Below, piece by piece: positions 63,518-64,000 of a stretch of 64,000 bases of DNA. This stretch comes from Fonticella tunisiensis (GTDB lineage Bacteria; Bacillota; Clostridia; Clostridiales; Caloramatoraceae): NCBI RefSeq assembly GCF_004364155.1, contig NZ_SOAZ01000005.1:103069-167068 (forward strand), written 5' to 3'. Every line of letters starts with the position of its first letter. Within the stretch, counting starts at the first letter, position 1. A model generated the notes under the pieces. The model was not told the DNA's origin. It saw only the letters and a list, made by a program, of their open reading frames with translations, and did not search any database. Made by a program: the position numbers and the translations under genes.

Positions 63518-64000
63518 TTAAGCCGACCTTTCCTTTATAAGTCTATCTATCACGCCCATATACCGTTCATCATTATATGCCAACCTTAGTCCCATTGTCC
63601 CAAGCTTTGATATCCTGGATGCGCTTGTGTATCCTAATACCTTGCATATATCACTATGGGTAAAGTTACACAAATACCTCATCAAAAATACGCAAAGGGC
63701 CCTTCCCTCCGTTGCCTCCCTTCTGTTTTTGGCGCGAAGAAGCCTCTTGTCTATCCCTGTGCATTTTGATACAAATTCAAGTATCTCCTCAGGGGGAAAG
63801 TCCCTAATAAGTATTACCCTCTCGCTTCTATACTGGCTCTTTTCATTTTTAAACTCCACAGTATCTATCATAGCTTGGTTGTTACATGCATAGACAAGCT
63901 CGAGGTACAACTTCCTTGCCTTATCTCCATCCTGGCTAAAAAGCTGCATTATAAAATCCTCATCAACTATATTAAAGGCATCCTTCCTTAGGCCAAGATA
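63518..64000 (-). CDS. RAYT-type (REP-associated tyrosine) transposase, C-terminal part
   Basis: The frame stays open to the window edge, so the ATG at 63947-63949 is probably internal; the upstream codons read YLGLRKDAFNIVDEDFI. This matches the middle of RAYT/TnpA_REP proteins. The C-terminus carries the DnaA-C-like helix-turn-helix (EGRALCVFLMRYLCNFTHSDICKVLGYTSASRISKL) common in Firmicute members. The catalytic HUH domain should lie right of the window. May act on REP-like sequences. Confidence 0.7.
   Translation of the reverse strand, partial: YLGLRKDAFNIVDEDFIMQLFSQDGDKARKLYLELVYACNNQAMIDTVEFKNEKSQYRSERVILIRDFPPEEILEFVSKCTGIDKRLLRAKNRREATEGRALCVFLMRYLCNFTHSDICKVLGYTSASRISKLGTMGLRLAYNDERYMGVIDRLIKERSA

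Overview
The window comes from a low-GC, endospore-forming, anaerobic-type Firmicute of the class Clostridia. It carries Spo0A, SpoIVB, all eight SpoIIIA proteins and an uninterrupted sigma-K gene. It also has a Fur/FeoAB ferrous iron system, a T-box-controlled alaS and Gram-positive-style type IV pilus genes. An OLE RNA with its membrane partner OapA suggests a thermophilic or otherwise extremophilic relative of Clostridiaceae (Caloramator-like). That placement is inferred from gene content and order, not from any search.

Nearly every gene lies on the minus strand, so the window reads naturally from 64000 down to 1. From the right: an edge-truncated RAYT-type transposase; a plus-strand membrane-anchored protein of unknown function; a GNAT acetyltransferase; a 52-residue basic protein; rarA; an Rrf2-nifS-nifU iron-sulfur block; a lone plus-strand O-antigen-ligase-like gene beside a PRC-barrel protein and an AI-2E-family permease; alaS with a T-box leader; ireB-ruvX-DUF1292; sfsA; Fur-box-controlled feoAB; a 48-residue zinc-ribbon protein; fur; rnj (RNase J); ylbF-queT; typA; mltG; an O-methyltransferase, U32 peptidase and udk; sigK; yqeG-aroE.

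Between aroE (34324-35121) and aroQ (23109-23564) lies a type IV pilus cluster: pilB, pilT, pilC, pilA, pilD, three minor pseudopilins, a PilX-like protein and pilM-N-O. A short shikimate-kinase (aroK) remnant survives between pilO and aroQ. Then come pepP, efp, a CD1247-type zinc-ribbon protein and spoIIIAA-AH. After those are the Asp23/AmaP/DUF2273 envelope block, nusB, a TsaD-like paralogue, folD, xseA, xseB, ispA, the OLE RNA with its own promoter, oapA, dxs, tlyA, nadK, argR, recN, spoIVB and spo0A.

The most unusual structural signal is a family of near-palindromic elements of about 240-280 bp with ends reading GTTGTGCTAG...CTAGCACAAC. I count about five full-length or nearly full-length copies, one decayed copy and several fragments. 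All lie in intergenic gaps and none inside a gene. They look like MITEs, that is, non-autonomous mobile or structured repeats. No CRISPR array, rRNA, tRNA or recognisable defence system was seen.
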